Assembly (NCBI GenBank): GCA_025716855.1
Contig: JAIXMQ010000010.1
Coordinates: forward strand, 617,501-681,500
Length of the DNA: 64,000 nt
Direction: 5' to 3'
Origin: Pilaira anomala
Lineage: Eukaryota; Mucoromycota; Mucoromycetes; Mucorales; Mucoraceae
Positions 22,881 through 34,248 of this stretch are shown one piece after another. A program made the position numbers and the translations under genes. The notes below the pieces were generated by a model. The model was not told the origin of the DNA, made no database searches, and saw only the letters and a list, made by a program, of their open reading frames with translations. Every line of letters starts with the position of its first letter. The stretch's first letter is position 1.

Positions 22881-24883
22881 CTATTCTACTTGTATATTAT
22901 CAGGCGGGGCACTCAACTTTTTTTTCCTTGATAATAAAACGTTGGGCAACCATCTTGGATTTAATTTGGGGTCAACATCTTTTCGAATGCGTAATATAAA
23001 CACCACACCTGCTGTAGCCAAGATCAAAAACCCTAAAATCCCAAATGTAATACCTAACGCTATTTTGGTAGTCATTGATTTATTATGATTGGATACAACG
23101 GATGTATTTAACGGGTCTTGTTTGTTATCATCTCCTTCATCTGGACTTACAAACGGGAAACTGAATCTACAATCATCCCTTCTATGGTGACCATGACGAC
23201 CACCACCATCGTTACGTTCAGGTATACGTTCAATCCATCTCCATCTTTCCATATCTAAAATAGCTGTATTATCAATATAAATTGGTCCAATCTCTGGTAA
23301 AAAGTTCTGGATCCCTATGAAAGAAAAAAAAAACCAGTTCATAACAAAAATAATCAAATCATTTTTTTTTTTTTTTTTTTTTTTACCCATAGCAATAATC
23401 ATATATCGATCCATAAATCGAATTGCTTCATGTCCTGCACGAGCAATAGGCGGTATTCCGGTCACAATCGGTCGAGTCCAATTCAAAGTACATGTATCCA
23501 ACACATAAATATCATTTGAAGCATCAAACTTATCTTCCGTTACATTTTGTCCGCCAAATAAAACAATTGATTTTCCATCCGGTGCTACACATAATACACA
23601 CACACACACACACACAATTTATATTAATATACATTTCAACTTCTATACAAGTACACAACATAATTACCATCAATTAAAGAAAAACTTTAATAAATCGTTA
23701 GTGAAAATAACAAAATAGTCAATGATCACACACAAACCTGTATCGAGCAGGAGGCACATCACCAATTGTAGCCATAGTAGTTGCCTGATGTGTGACAGTA
23801 TCAAATACTATGATGATAGACTATTAAAAAAAATGAAACGATTATTATATAAAGTTTATTACCTAAAACACTTTGAAAATCACCAGCACTAGATATCACC
23901 CAATTATCATCATCACTATGTGCCATTGTTTTGCCTCCTAGAATAAATAGTCGTTCAGATCTACTCAACATTAACACAATTTTTTTTTTTTTTTTTTTTT
24001 TTTTAGCAAGCGTATATTTTGATTAAAAAAATACCAATTGCTTACATTAAAGTACTACTATGTCCATATCGAGCAGGTCTAAATCCACCTGAATAAGAAA
24101 TATTTGGCCAATTCCAAGTATTTGAATTGATATCAAAACTATAAAACGAATTAAACTAATAAATCAAACTTTTAGAAAATCAAACCTAATATTTTCCTGT
24201 AAAAAAAAAAAAAATACATAAATGTCGTACATAATTCGCATTGTGTGCTATTTCTTCGGTTCTACCTCCGTAAAACCAAGCTACATTTGTACTAGAATTA
24301 ACCGAAACTGACATTCTAGCCCTTATTTCTGGTCTTTGGCCCTGAATTAATATATCAGCTGTATTAAAAAAAAAAAAATTAATAAAAAAAATAAATCATT
24401 CAATTTTTTTTTTCTCTTATACGTTACGATCAGACCAACTTGTTGTATTCAAGTCATATATTGCCATACTTGACATAATTCTGGATCCATGGTCTCCAGC
24501 TTGTACTGCAATACTATCGTTCGTATACTGAAACCCAATACCGTTCTTGTAAGGTGAAAAGAATTCTTGGTTCGTTGTGATTGTATCATTTTCCCAACAA
24601 TTTTTTGTCGTATCAAATCCAATTGATATATCTTGTGTCCAAACCTCGAGTTGATTCTAATAGAGAATACAATGTAAGTTATACCTGATAAATTAAATAA
24701 ACGGGTAATGTGTACCAAATTTGCTCCTGTGGCTACTAGTTTATTGTCTATTAACAAAAGTGTGAAATCAGAGTAATTCGAAGGATGGAGACATTGCTGC
24801 TGTATTGAACTTTGTATAAATAAACTGGTCGTAATAAATAACTTGTATAATAAATAGTGTATACTGATAAATCTTGTTATCAT
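22881..24883 (-). CDS. Kelch-repeat single-pass membrane protein
   Basis: Ten exons fit in phase: 24716-24883, 24428-24656, 24231-24358, 24186-24196, 24046-24138, 23863-23960, 23738-23807, 23668-23684, 23387-23584 and 22881-23314 (481 residues). An N-terminal signal (residues 1-27) leads into a beta-propeller of kelch repeats (AWFYGGRTEE, RYGHSSTLISERLFILGG, PDGKSIVLFGGQNV, YMIIAMGIQNFLPE). A single membrane helix (IALGITFGILGFLILATAGVVFIL) and a short basic cytosolic tail end it. Similar kelch membrane proteins are common in Mucorales; the function is unknown, perhaps in surface polarity or adhesion. Two microexons, of 11 and 17 nt, are needed to keep frame and repeat structure. The donors chosen at exons 1 and 2 (GTACAC, GTAACG) are those that keep phase. 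Confidence 0.85.
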
Positions 24884-25736
24884 ATTTGAAAAAGTAGGCG
24901 AGAGAGAAAAAAAAAAGCGTTTGTGAGAGAGAAAGAGAGAGAGAAAAGAATTAAGGGAAAACGGATACCAACTAAAACAGTAATTGGGCGGTTTTTTTTT
25001 TTCAAAAAAAAAAAAGGAGGGTGGTTCTAGTATACGAATACTTGTTATTTGTTTAGTTACTGCTAACGTTATCAAGGCACGCTCGTGCACAAAATATTAC
25101 CTGTACGCTGTTCTTTCTGCCTGGTTCAGATGGAAGAAGGCCGTTATAAATAAGGAAATATTAGATAACTTTTTATTTGATAAATGCTAAATTCTGAAAT
25201 GCGTACTATAGAACTAAAAAATTTAAACAATTGACTAGCGTCCAACAATTTTTATTTTGTATCCTCTTTTTCTATTCTTTTTTGTACTATGTTTTACCAA
25301 TGACAGCAAATGTTAAACACGTTACAAAGCTATTAGTTATCTCTTGATATATCATTTTGAGAGCAGTTATTAATAAGAGAGATTACACAAATAATCATGT
25401 TGTATATTATACTTTTGAATAAAGGCCATTTAAAAAGTGGTGCAAAAATTAGACACGTTTTCCTGCCAAAATAGTAACCTTTTGATAATAAAAATAGATT
25501 TTTATTGTATTATAGTCTGTTGTTACACATATCATTTTACTAAAAAGTTTAATCAAATTGACTGGTCAATTATATATCAGAAAAAAAAGAAGAGTCTGAA
25601 AGGAGTTTATATCTCTCTCTGAATAACTTTGCACGGTCCTTGAATCCCCTTATATATTAATCAAACTATATTATTTTTTTTTTCTCTCTCTCTTCTTCTT
25701 TTCACTCATTTTTTTTTTTTTACCCTCCTTTTTATT
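24884..25736. promoter_or_regulatory. Divergent intergenic region, kelch protein / wall sensor
   Basis: 853 bp without a supported gene. It includes a GA-rich stretch (24901-24955) just upstream of the kelch ATG, a TTTTTTTTTTCAAAAAAAAAAA dyad near 24995, a TATATA element near 25651 and a CT/T-rich leader before the ATG at 25737. Confidence 0.45.
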
Positions 25737-26752
25737 ATGAAACATTTATTAAAAAAATCAACATTAGTTGCACTCGTACTCTTAAATTGTACTACCATGG
25801 TACACGGTCAAGTAGTTTCAGCGGCTGTTGATGCCGTTGTCAGTGCTGCTGACGTACCTGCAGCAAATCCTGCCCCAAATTCTGTTCCAGCAGCCGTAGT
25901 CGATCCTGCTCCAACAGTAGCAGATCCTGCTCCTACTGTTGATGCTCCTGTTACTAACACTACTCCTGCTGTTGTTCCTACTACGACTGTTGCTCCACCA
26001 GCAACTGTACCTACCACAACAAATGCACCAGCAAATCCACCTGCTGCAGCTACTACTACTACTACTGCAGCTCAAGGAAATGAACCAAGTAAAGCAGACC
26101 CTGTAGCTTCAGATAAATCAACCAATGCAGGAACTTCTAAACCAACTGGCAATACCAATAATGAGACAGATAAAAATAATTCATCATCATCAACAAATGT
26201 ATCAAACAATAACCCATCTGGCTCTAAAAACAATTCTTCACAACCTTCTCAAACAGGAAGTACAAGTAAAGCTTCAAATGGTGTTAGTGATGGAAATACA
26301 AGTGAAAAAGAAGAAGGAAGTGGGTCCAATAAAACTGCAATTATTGCTGGTTCAGTAGTCGGCGGTCTTGGTAAATATATATATATATATATTTGGTGGT
26401 GAAACAAAAAGATTAATAATAATATTATTTATAGTTGGTATAGCACTTATTGCAGGTTTACTTACCTGGTTAAATCGTCATGGTGGATGTACGAGTCGTA
26501 CTCGTCGTAGAGATATTCAACAAGATTTTAATGCACATGATAACGAATATGATTTAAAAATGACAGAAAATGTTACTGGTGGTGGTGTTGGTATGGTTGC
26601 TTCAAATACAGGTGCTATGCACTCATCTGATAATTTACCTCCGCCAGCACCATTCCAACGTCGTTTTGTACCTCCCACTTCTAACCCCACTGGTTACATG
26701 AATTTAACTGATGAAGAATATGGGTATCACAACGGACAAACGAATGGCTATC

Positions 26753-26784
<32 letters not shown>

Positions 26785-27093
26785 AATTATGGTTCTGAAT
26801 ATGATTATCAACAACAACAACAACAACATCCTGAATATCAACAACAAGAATATCGTAATGAATATGCTCAACAACAACCAGATTTTATTCCTCATCATGA
26901 ATATGCTAATAATGATTATACCAATACAACCACTATTCCTACTCATGGTGCTGCATATGGACAAACATATTATCATACCAATTCAAACGTTACTTCTCCA
27001 ACACTTACAAACGTTACTGCTACTGGTATGAACGATCCTTTCCGTCAACAATTAAAGCCAGACCAAATTGAACAAAAACCTAACGAGCTTTAA
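25737..27093 (+). CDS. Mucin-like single-pass surface protein (putative wall sensor)
   Basis: Exons 25737-26370 and 26435-27093 encode 430 residues. A signal peptide (residues 1-24, ending VHG) precedes about 170 residues rich in Ala, Pro, Thr, Ser and Asn, suitable for dense O-mannosylation (NPAPNSVPAAVVDPAPTV repeats, poly-Thr, NNSSSST). One membrane helix is split by the intron (IIAGSVVGGL / VGIALIAGLLTWL) and is followed by an RTRRR stop-transfer. The cytosolic tail of about 190 residues has poly-Gln (26752-26785, 26809-26828) and Tyr/Asn-rich sequence. The architecture is that of MID2/WSC-type stress sensors, without a WSC cysteine domain; sensor function is inferred from architecture only. 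Confidence 0.8.
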
Positions 27094-27173
27094 AGATATT
27101 ATGTACAAAAACTTATAGAAAAAAAAAAAAAAAAGATAAAATAATAAAAAAAAACCCCCCCTCTTTTATTTAT

Positions 27174-28353
27174 TTATAATTTAACATCTTTAAGAGTTAA
27201 AACTAAAGGAACATGATCACTTGCACCCCAAGCTTCATGTCTAATTTCACTTGATACAACCTTCTCTAATAGGTCAGGTGTTACCGTAAAATAATCAAGT
27301 CTCCAACCCATTAACTTTTCACGAGACTTGAAACGATATCCATAATAAGTATAATGTCCTTTTTGTGTTGGATGGAGGTAACGCCATGTATCAATTAATC
27401 CAGGTAATCCATCTTCTGTCTCCTTTAATACTTTACTAAAATCTGTTCTTTCTTCAATCGTAAATCCCGCGCTCTTTTGATTGGTTTCTGGACGTGCAAG
27501 ATCATCCGCTGTATGTGCTACATTCAAATCACTAATAAAATTGTTTATTTTAAAACTCTTTACACAAGTCCATATATATATATTTTACCCTGCCCAAATC
27601 ACTGATTTTCCTTCTCTTTGAAGTGATCGAATATATCTTTCCATATGATTATTAAATACCTGTCTATCTGGTAATCTTATCAACTTTTCTCCTGCATTAG
27701 GTACATAAGTAGCAATCAACACAAAGCTATCAAAACTGACTGAAATCACTCTTCCCTTTGTCGTCTTTTCAAATTGAGGAATACCATATGTAATTTGTTG
27801 AGGTTTAAACTTTGAGAACACTGCAACACCAGCTTTTTTTTTTTTATAATTATGTCAATATTTATATTCATCTCATTATTTAATAGTTGCTTTTACCGTA
27901 TCCTTTCTTTTCATCAAAAGACCAATATCTATACTTGTACACTTTATCATTAACAGCAGTAGACAATGGTTGGTTCAACTTGGTTTCCTGTACACAAATA
28001 ATATCCGCATCCTCTGCATCAATATATCTATTAAATCCTTTCTTGATACAAGCTGGAAGACTAGCTACATTATATGAAACAATTTTGACAGTTCCCTCTG
28101 GTTTAGGTGGAATCTCAAACTTTGTAGGAAATATCATATTGTTTGGCAATGAAGGATCAAAAGGTTTCCAAGGTTCTTTCTTGGCAGTTGTCTTTGTCTT
28201 TTTTACTTCTGTTGTTGTTGTTGTTGTAGTAGAGCTTTCTGGGCTCAAAGCACGTTTAAGTTTGTTTGGACTTGACATACTATGATACAACGCGTACTTG
28301 TAAACTAAAAAAGGTGTATAAACTCTTTGAAACCCGCGTACACGTACACTCAT
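27174..28353 (-). CDS. AP endonuclease, APEX1/ExoIII family
   Basis: Three exons, 27897-28353, 27589-27832 and 27174-27531, give 352 residues. It cleaves DNA 5' to abasic sites in base-excision repair. Family landmarks: VSYNVASLPACIKKG, the Mg-binding ICVQETKL, KGYAGVAVFSK, VLIATYVPNAG, WAGDLNVAH, SAGFTIEER, GWRLDYF and the C-terminal catalytic SDHVPLVL (Asp-His). Two in-frame starts exist. The upstream one (28353) adds 25 residues rich in Arg, Tyr and hydrophobics with no acidic residue, resembling a mitochondrial presequence. The second (28278, residue 26) begins MSSPNKLKRA and leads into Lys-rich nuclear-type sequence. Alternative starts for two compartments are inferred. It converges with the wall-sensor gene, 80 bp between stops. 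Confidence 0.94.
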
Positions 28354-29447
28354 TTTCTGTCTGCGCAAAAAAAAAAATATATATATATATATAACTGTGT
28401 TTTAAAAACCTGGCAAAAAAGTATAGTGGTGGCTTATTTAGAAAATCCACTTTGACAATTGCCTTATTTTTGTGTATTACACGAACTCTTTTTACGATTC
28501 ACACACAAACATCAAGATGTATGAAATCTGATTAATCCTTTTTAGCTTTTTTTTTTTTTTTTTTTTTGGGGAATGATTATAAGATATACACATGCTGTGA
28601 GAGGTGAAGATAATCTATTCTTTTATACAGCTAGGTTGAAAAAATGACTCTTTCTTTTTTTTTTTCTTTTTTTTTTGTACTCCAACACAACATATATACA
28701 CAAATCATATGATTTTGAAAAAAAAATACCTGAAAAAGTCAATTAGTGGAATGCTTTTTTTTTTCGTATATTTATTTCAGTGTAACTATTAATGTCTTTT
28801 TGAAAAAAGCTGGTTTTATTAAGATGAATTTAAATAAATAAATAAATAAATAAAAAAATGACAGTTGATTTTCCTATTTCTTGATCTGGAGTTTTTTTTT
28901 TTAACTACATATATTAAACCTCAGTAACAAGTAGCTTATATTTTTTATAATTCTTAGTAGGTACAAAAGGGTCTTATTTTAAAAGAGTAAATCAAATGGT
29001 GGAACCCCGAAAGAGTGAAGAAATAGTGTGTGAGTGTGTGCAGAACCCATTCAATTTTTTTTTTCCCACCGCATTCACATTATACAGCTTTAAATGTCTT
29101 TCCGCGGACAGGATCTTATGGCAGATTGCTTACTTAAGCCTTGTAGAATCAACCTTTCCGTGCTTTACCAACCAATACAAAATTTACCATAGAAATCTTT
29201 CATGTGATATGGTCCACAAACTTCATTTCAGTTGTGTTCAATAATTAACTAAGCAGATCATCTTATTACCCTGAATTCCAATTGGGGGTTCCTCTCTCTC
29301 TCTCTCTCTCTCTTCTCTTTAGCCATCAAATTATAATATAAATAAGGATAAAATCATTTCTTTTTTTTTTCTTTTTTCTCTTTAAAACATTTAAAACACT
29401 TTTATTCTTTTTTTTTTTTTAAATACCCCACTTTTATATTATAGTCG
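28354..29447. promoter_or_regulatory. Intergenic region upstream of hexose transporter
   Basis: 1.1 kb between divergent genes with no supported ORF. It contains several T-runs, a (CT) microsatellite at 29291-29312, a TATA element at 29337 and a T/C-rich leader. A long promoter region fits a regulated sugar transporter. Confidence 0.5.
29337..29344 (+). promoter_or_regulatory. TATA box, hexose transporter
   Basis: TATAAATA, 111 bp before the ATG at 29448. The same octamer occurs 111 bp before the ATG at 32330 and 67 bp before the ATG at 38968. Confidence 0.5.
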
Positions 29448-31231
29448 ATGGGGGCTAAAATCTTTTCAAATGTTTACATGATCGGCGCGTTTTCCGCTAT
29501 CGCCGGTATTCTGTTTGGTTTTGATATCGGTAGTAATTCTGGTGTCATTGGTATTGAACAGTAAGTTTTAGATAATGAAATAACATTTTATTTACATTAT
29601 AAAAACTAATTCGTTTTTTTAAAAAAATAGATATCAAGTTTATTTCAACAGACCCAACAGTTTATTACAAGGTGGTATTAACGGTGCTCTTTCTGCTGGT
29701 TGTTTCGTAGGTGCTCTTATTTCTGGTTACCCCGCTGATAGATTTTCTCGTAAATATACATTAATTGGTGCTTCTTTTATCTTTATTGTTGGTGCTGTCT
29801 TACAAGCTGCATCTAACGGTGTAGTCATGCTTTGTTTTGGTCGTGTTCTTGCTGGTATTTCTGTTGGTGTCACCTCGATGGTTGTGCCTCTTTATCAATC
29901 TGAGATTGCTCCAAAGGAAATTCGTGGTCGTATTGTTGCTGTTCAACAATGGAGTATTACTTGGGGTATCATGATCTCGTGAGTTTAAATTTATTTTAGT
30001 TAGCAATGTGATGCATTTTAAACAAAAATAACTAAACAAAAAAAAATAATAATAATAGTTTCTGGATTCAATACGGTTGTCAATACCTTAATTCTACTGC
30101 TGCTTTCCGTATCCCATGGGGTATTCAAGCAGTTCCTGCCGTGGTCCTTTGCTCAGGTATGTGGTTCTTCCCATTCTCTCCTAGATGGCTTGCCGATAAA
30201 GGTCGTATGGAAGAAGCTTTACAAGTCTTGGCAGATATTCACGGTAATGGTGACAAGAACCATCCTCGTGTTGTCCAAGAAATGGAAGAAATCTCTGCCA
30301 CAATTCATTTCGATACTCAAGTTGCCTCTCATCGTTACCGCGATTTATTAAAACCTGGTATCCCATACCGTGTCTTCCTTGGTGTCTCACTTCAAATCTG
30401 GCAACAATTAACAGGTATGAATATCATTATGTTCTACGTCGTCTTCTTGTTTCAACAAGCTGGTATCGGTTCTTCTCAAGAAGCTACCCTTTTATCCTCT
30501 GGTATTTCTTATGTCGTTAACGTTGTCATGACGATTCCCGCTATTTTATTTGTCGATAAATGGGGTCGTCGTCCTACTTTGATCTTTGGTGCCCTTGCTA
30601 TGTCTGCTTTCCTTTGGATTGTGGGTGGTATCTTGTCTTCAGGTGAATGGTATACTAACGAAAACGGTAAAGCCTCAGTAAACTTGAACGATAAGCACAA
30701 GGCAAATGGTGTTGTTGTCTGTATTTACTTATTCGTTGCTGCCTTTGCTACCTCTTGGGGTCCCTTGGGTTGGATCTATCCTGCTGAAATCTATCCTCTT
30801 CGTGTACGTGCCTTGGCCGTCTCTTTATCTACTGCTTCCAACTGGTTATTCAACTGGATTTTAAATTTCGTTGTTCCCATGTTGATGGAAGAGATTCATT
30901 ATGGTCTTTACCTTTTGTTTGCCGCTTTCAATTTCTTGATGTGTCTTCATGTCTTCTTTGCCTACCCTGAAACCAAGGGTTACACTGTAAGTTTAATACA
31001 TTTTATATATTTTGTACAATGAATTTGAAACTCATTTATATTTATTAGTTGGAAGAAATTGATGTTGTGTTCGAGAACAATCCTCGTAAGAAGATTCCTC
31101 GTGAAGTCATGGATAAATTCATGGAAGAACGTGGTATTCGTCGTCAAGAAGCCAAAGATGCTAGAGACGCTAGAGATGCTAAAGATGCCCTTCATGATGA
31201 AAAGTCATCTGGATATGCTGAAAATGCTTAA
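29448..31231 (+). CDS. MFS hexose transporter
   Basis: Exons 29448-29560, 29631-29978, 30059-30986 and 31049-31231 encode 523 residues with twelve predicted membrane helices. Sugar-porter signatures are clear: GILFGFDIGSNSGVIG in helix 1, DRFSRKYTL, GRVLAGISVGVTSMVVPLYQSEIAP, SPRWL, QQLTGMNIIMFY in helix 7, DKWGRRPTL and PETKGYTLEEID. It is a plasma-membrane H+-coupled or facilitative uptake system for glucose-type hexoses; substrate and affinity are not deducible. The C-terminal cytosolic tail has an unusual short repeat (KDARDARDAKDA). The coding sequence is C-richer at third positions than its neighbours, suggesting strong expression. Confidence 0.95.
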
Positions 31232-32329
31232 TTTATCATTAACTTTACTTTCTTTATAATCTCTCTCTCTCTCTCTCTCTCTCTATTTTTTTTTACAATT
31301 TTATATATGTTTATATAGTTCTAATCTTCAACAATAATAATAATAAAAATCACACACATATATTAATCATTTCTTTTTACAAAGGATCCCGTTTAAACTA
31401 TTCTCCGAAATATATTAGACTTTTTCTAGACCTTCATTTCGCACAGAAATAAAAAGAGTGAAGAATCCACACACACCCTATATTAAAAATAGACTTATTG
31501 TTTTTTTGATTTTCCGATTAAACATAACCAATTCAATCTAACAAACAAACAAAAAAAAATTAGTTTTATATCACGGCAAAGAGTATTTTTAGTAGAACTC
31601 CTATTTAGTTTTTTATAAATTGAGAAATAAAAGTAACGCTATTAACTGAATTCAGTAACATGATGATAAACTCTTTCTCTCCTCATTGTAGTACATTTTT
31701 ATAAATTTGGACTTGACGTCATGGTATTATACAGTTCATTATTATGAGGGGGTACTCATACACATAGGAATACCTATAATAAACTAGTAAAGAGAGAGAG
31801 AGATTACAACATATTTTGACGTAATAAAAAGGTTGTTTTAGGCCTCCCTTTGTAACCGCCACATCCAATGAAACTAGTGAAAAAAAAAAGGACAATGGTG
31901 ACGAAATAAAGATTTAGGCTAAAAGATAATTTTTCTGCAATTTGTTTTAAACAACAATAAGCTTCTTCATTGTTTATTATGCATTGAATGAAAAAAGATA
32001 AAATTGATAAAATATATACAGAACTTTTGAAAAAAAAAAAGAAAAAAGAAAACGATTTTATTATTGCTCAGCAAACTTGGCAAAAAAAAAAAAAATCGAG
32101 CCACTAATAGTGTATTTTGATCAAATCTTAATTTATAATCATATCAAAGGGAAGCGAATTTCCGATATGTTTTTTTTTTCATTGGCTTAATGTATTTTTT
32201 TTTTTTTTTTTTAGAAAATATAAATAAAGAACCAGAAAAAGATTTAACCTTTTTTTTTCTTTTCTTTAACAATTCACTTCTCTCTTCTCTTTTTTCTTTT
32301 TAAAAAAAAAATAACATAGCAACTATATA
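31232..32329. promoter_or_regulatory. Intergenic region with microsatellites
   Basis: 1.1 kb without a supported gene. It holds a (CT) repeat at 31260-31284, a GAGA run near 31792, many A- and T-runs, a TATA element at 32219, and a T/C-rich leader. Confidence 0.5.
32219..32226 (+). promoter_or_regulatory. TATA box, gene at 32330
   Basis: TATAAATA lying 111 bp before the ATG, followed by a T/C-rich leader. Confidence 0.45.
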
Positions 32330-32899
32330 ATGGCTACCATCGCAACGGAATCTAGATACAAATCATTCATGAAACCTGTCAAGTTTTGGCAAAAGCAACC
32401 TAAAGAAACCAATAATGATGAAGCCAATCATGATACCCAACCAACAACAGAAGAGGAGGTCATAGTTCAGGAACCTTTACAATCAAAGAACGGAATCATG
32501 TCATCTTTCCATTTCAATAATAAAAAGAAATCACAATCACCAGCTTTAACAGAAACTAAAAAGGGAGAAGTATACAAGTTATCTACTATTGATCGAACTG
32601 GTATTTATATGCCTCCATCACCTACACTTCAAGGTAAACGAGACAATTGGATTGAGGTGAATGAAGATATGATGGATTTCAGGTTACCAAGTTCTGAATG
32701 TCTGACTACCCATGTAGGAGAAAAGCATGACTTTTTCACTCCTTCCGTTACTTTTGTCCGAACATCTCAATCTTATATTTTCCCAATGGATTCTCGTATG
32801 TCAGACTCTTCTGTCTCTACTGTTCCTTCTTTTATTGAGGATAATGGTTCTGAACTCACTACAACAAACTCTTGTCGATCAAGCGCAAGCTTTGACTAA
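32330..32899 (+). CDS. Hypothetical Ser/Thr-rich protein
   Basis: Single-exon ORF of 189 residues starting MATIATESRYKSFMKPVKFW. It is hydrophilic, with no signal peptide or membrane helix. Features are a basic aromatic start, an acidic stretch (EEEVIVQE), a Lys-rich patch (NNKKKSQS), the motif IYMPPSPTLQGKRDNW, and a Ser-rich end (DSRMSDSSVSTVPS). The pattern suggests a disordered, phosphorylated protein. It has a TATA box and a T/C-rich leader like expressed genes here. I recognise no family. Confidence 0.6.
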   Translation: MATIATESRYKSFMKPVKFWQKQPKETNNDEANHDTQPTTEEEVIVQEPLQSKNGIMSSFHFNNKKKSQSPALTETKKGEVYKLSTIDRTGIYMPPSPTLQGKRDNWIEVNEDMMDFRLPSSECLTTHVGEKHDFFTPSVTFVRTSQSYIFPMDSRMSDSSVSTVPSFIEDNGSELTTTNSCRSSASFD

Positions 32900-33276
32900 G
32901 TTTTATTTTTATTTTGGAACAAAATCTTTTTTTCTTTCTTCTCTTTCTTTCTCTTGTACCATATTTTCTTTTCCTTCTAATACGTTCTATATTATACTTT
33001 AATGATCTTTTTTTTTTTAAACTAATAAACAATAATCAATCATGATTTTTTTTATATCTCTCTGTGGCACCTAGTGATATCATTTCTTAATAAAAGGTCT
33101 TTTAAACTACAAAACGTGGACTAGAATTGCATGAATTTTAAGTCAAACTTTATCAATCGAACAACGCATGTTTTGCATTCGAAAAAAAAAAAACGATTAT
33201 AAAAGTGAAAAAGAAATCACCATGACAACATTCATCTTTTTTTTTTCTTATCATTTTAAATTAATAAAAAAAAAAA
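32900..33276. other. Intergenic, no gene seen
   Basis: 377 bp between two same-strand genes, with AT-rich sequence and T-runs; it holds the downstream gene's promoter. Confidence 0.45.
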
Positions 33277-34050
33277 ATGAGTAATAAACTTGATAGTACA
33301 ACTGACGCAGGCAAGTATATATATATATTATATAAAATTAGTTTATTTACCCACATGATGTCATTTATTTACTAAACATTTACTTCTTCTGTTTATTTAT
33401 TTAGAGCTGGAAGCTGAATACATTGAGCGTAACAATAACTTGAAGCGTACATGGAACAATATTATTGATAAAGTAGACCATGTAAAATGAAATATTAATT
33501 TTTTTTATATTATTATTATTCTCTTATCTCTCTTTTTTTTTTTTATGCATTACAGGTTGCAAGAAGCACACATGACTATTTAGAAGCTCCAGAGCTTAGA
33601 GCGGGAGTTGATCGCTCTCTTGCTGCTAGTCGCAGCGGTAATCTTGGGGCCTTTAAAGCAAGCAGTTCAAATTATGAAAATCATACGATTGATTCAGAAT
33701 TTGATAACCAGAATGCTTATCACAACAACCCTCATATTGTCAATAATCGTTCTTATGGTGTTTATAGTGGTCCATCCGAAGTTGGTTACGTTGAAACAGA
33801 AATTGATCTTGTTGAATCCAGAAGTGATACTTTAGGCGTGCATGATGGAACTCGTCGTAGATCATCCTTTATTGGTGAACGAACCAGTCGTCCACATCAA
33901 CCAACAGGTTGGGGTCTTAACTTGATGGACCGCACCTTGATGAATAGTGTTTATAGTGATATTCATGCCATGCATTCAACAAATCCCGAAGAATTTGGAG
34001 GTGTTGCTTCCAAAATTGATGAAACTTTTGGTAGTAATGCTTTATCTTAA
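33277..34050 (+). CDS. Hypothetical protein with a probable GC-AG intron
   Basis: Likely exons 33277-33310, 33405-33481 and 33556-34050 give 201 residues. The N-terminus is a charged helix (LEAEYIERNNNLKRTWNNIIDKVDH) followed by STHDYLEAPELRAGVDRS and a disordered Asn/Ser/Tyr-rich half ending IDETFGSNALS. No signal or membrane helix is seen and no family is recognised. The first intron begins CAG|GCAAGT, the consensus of GC-AG introns; the nearby GT at 33315 gives a stop after splicing. GT donors inside the first 30 bases would also keep phase, with a shorter N-terminus, so the first junction is uncertain. Confidence 0.65.
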
Positions 34051-34152
34051 AAAAAATATATATATAAAATCTGTAAACTGTAAATAGTTTTTTTTTTTTT
34101 AAAAAAAAAACCACCAAAAATAATATAATAAAAAACCCTAGTTTTATTTGCA

Positions 34153-34183
<31 letters not shown>

Positions 34184-34248
34184 GTGGATGTGTACAAATT
34201 TGTTTTTTTTTGACGTTAGTATATAATATCTTTTTTTTTTTTACTTAT

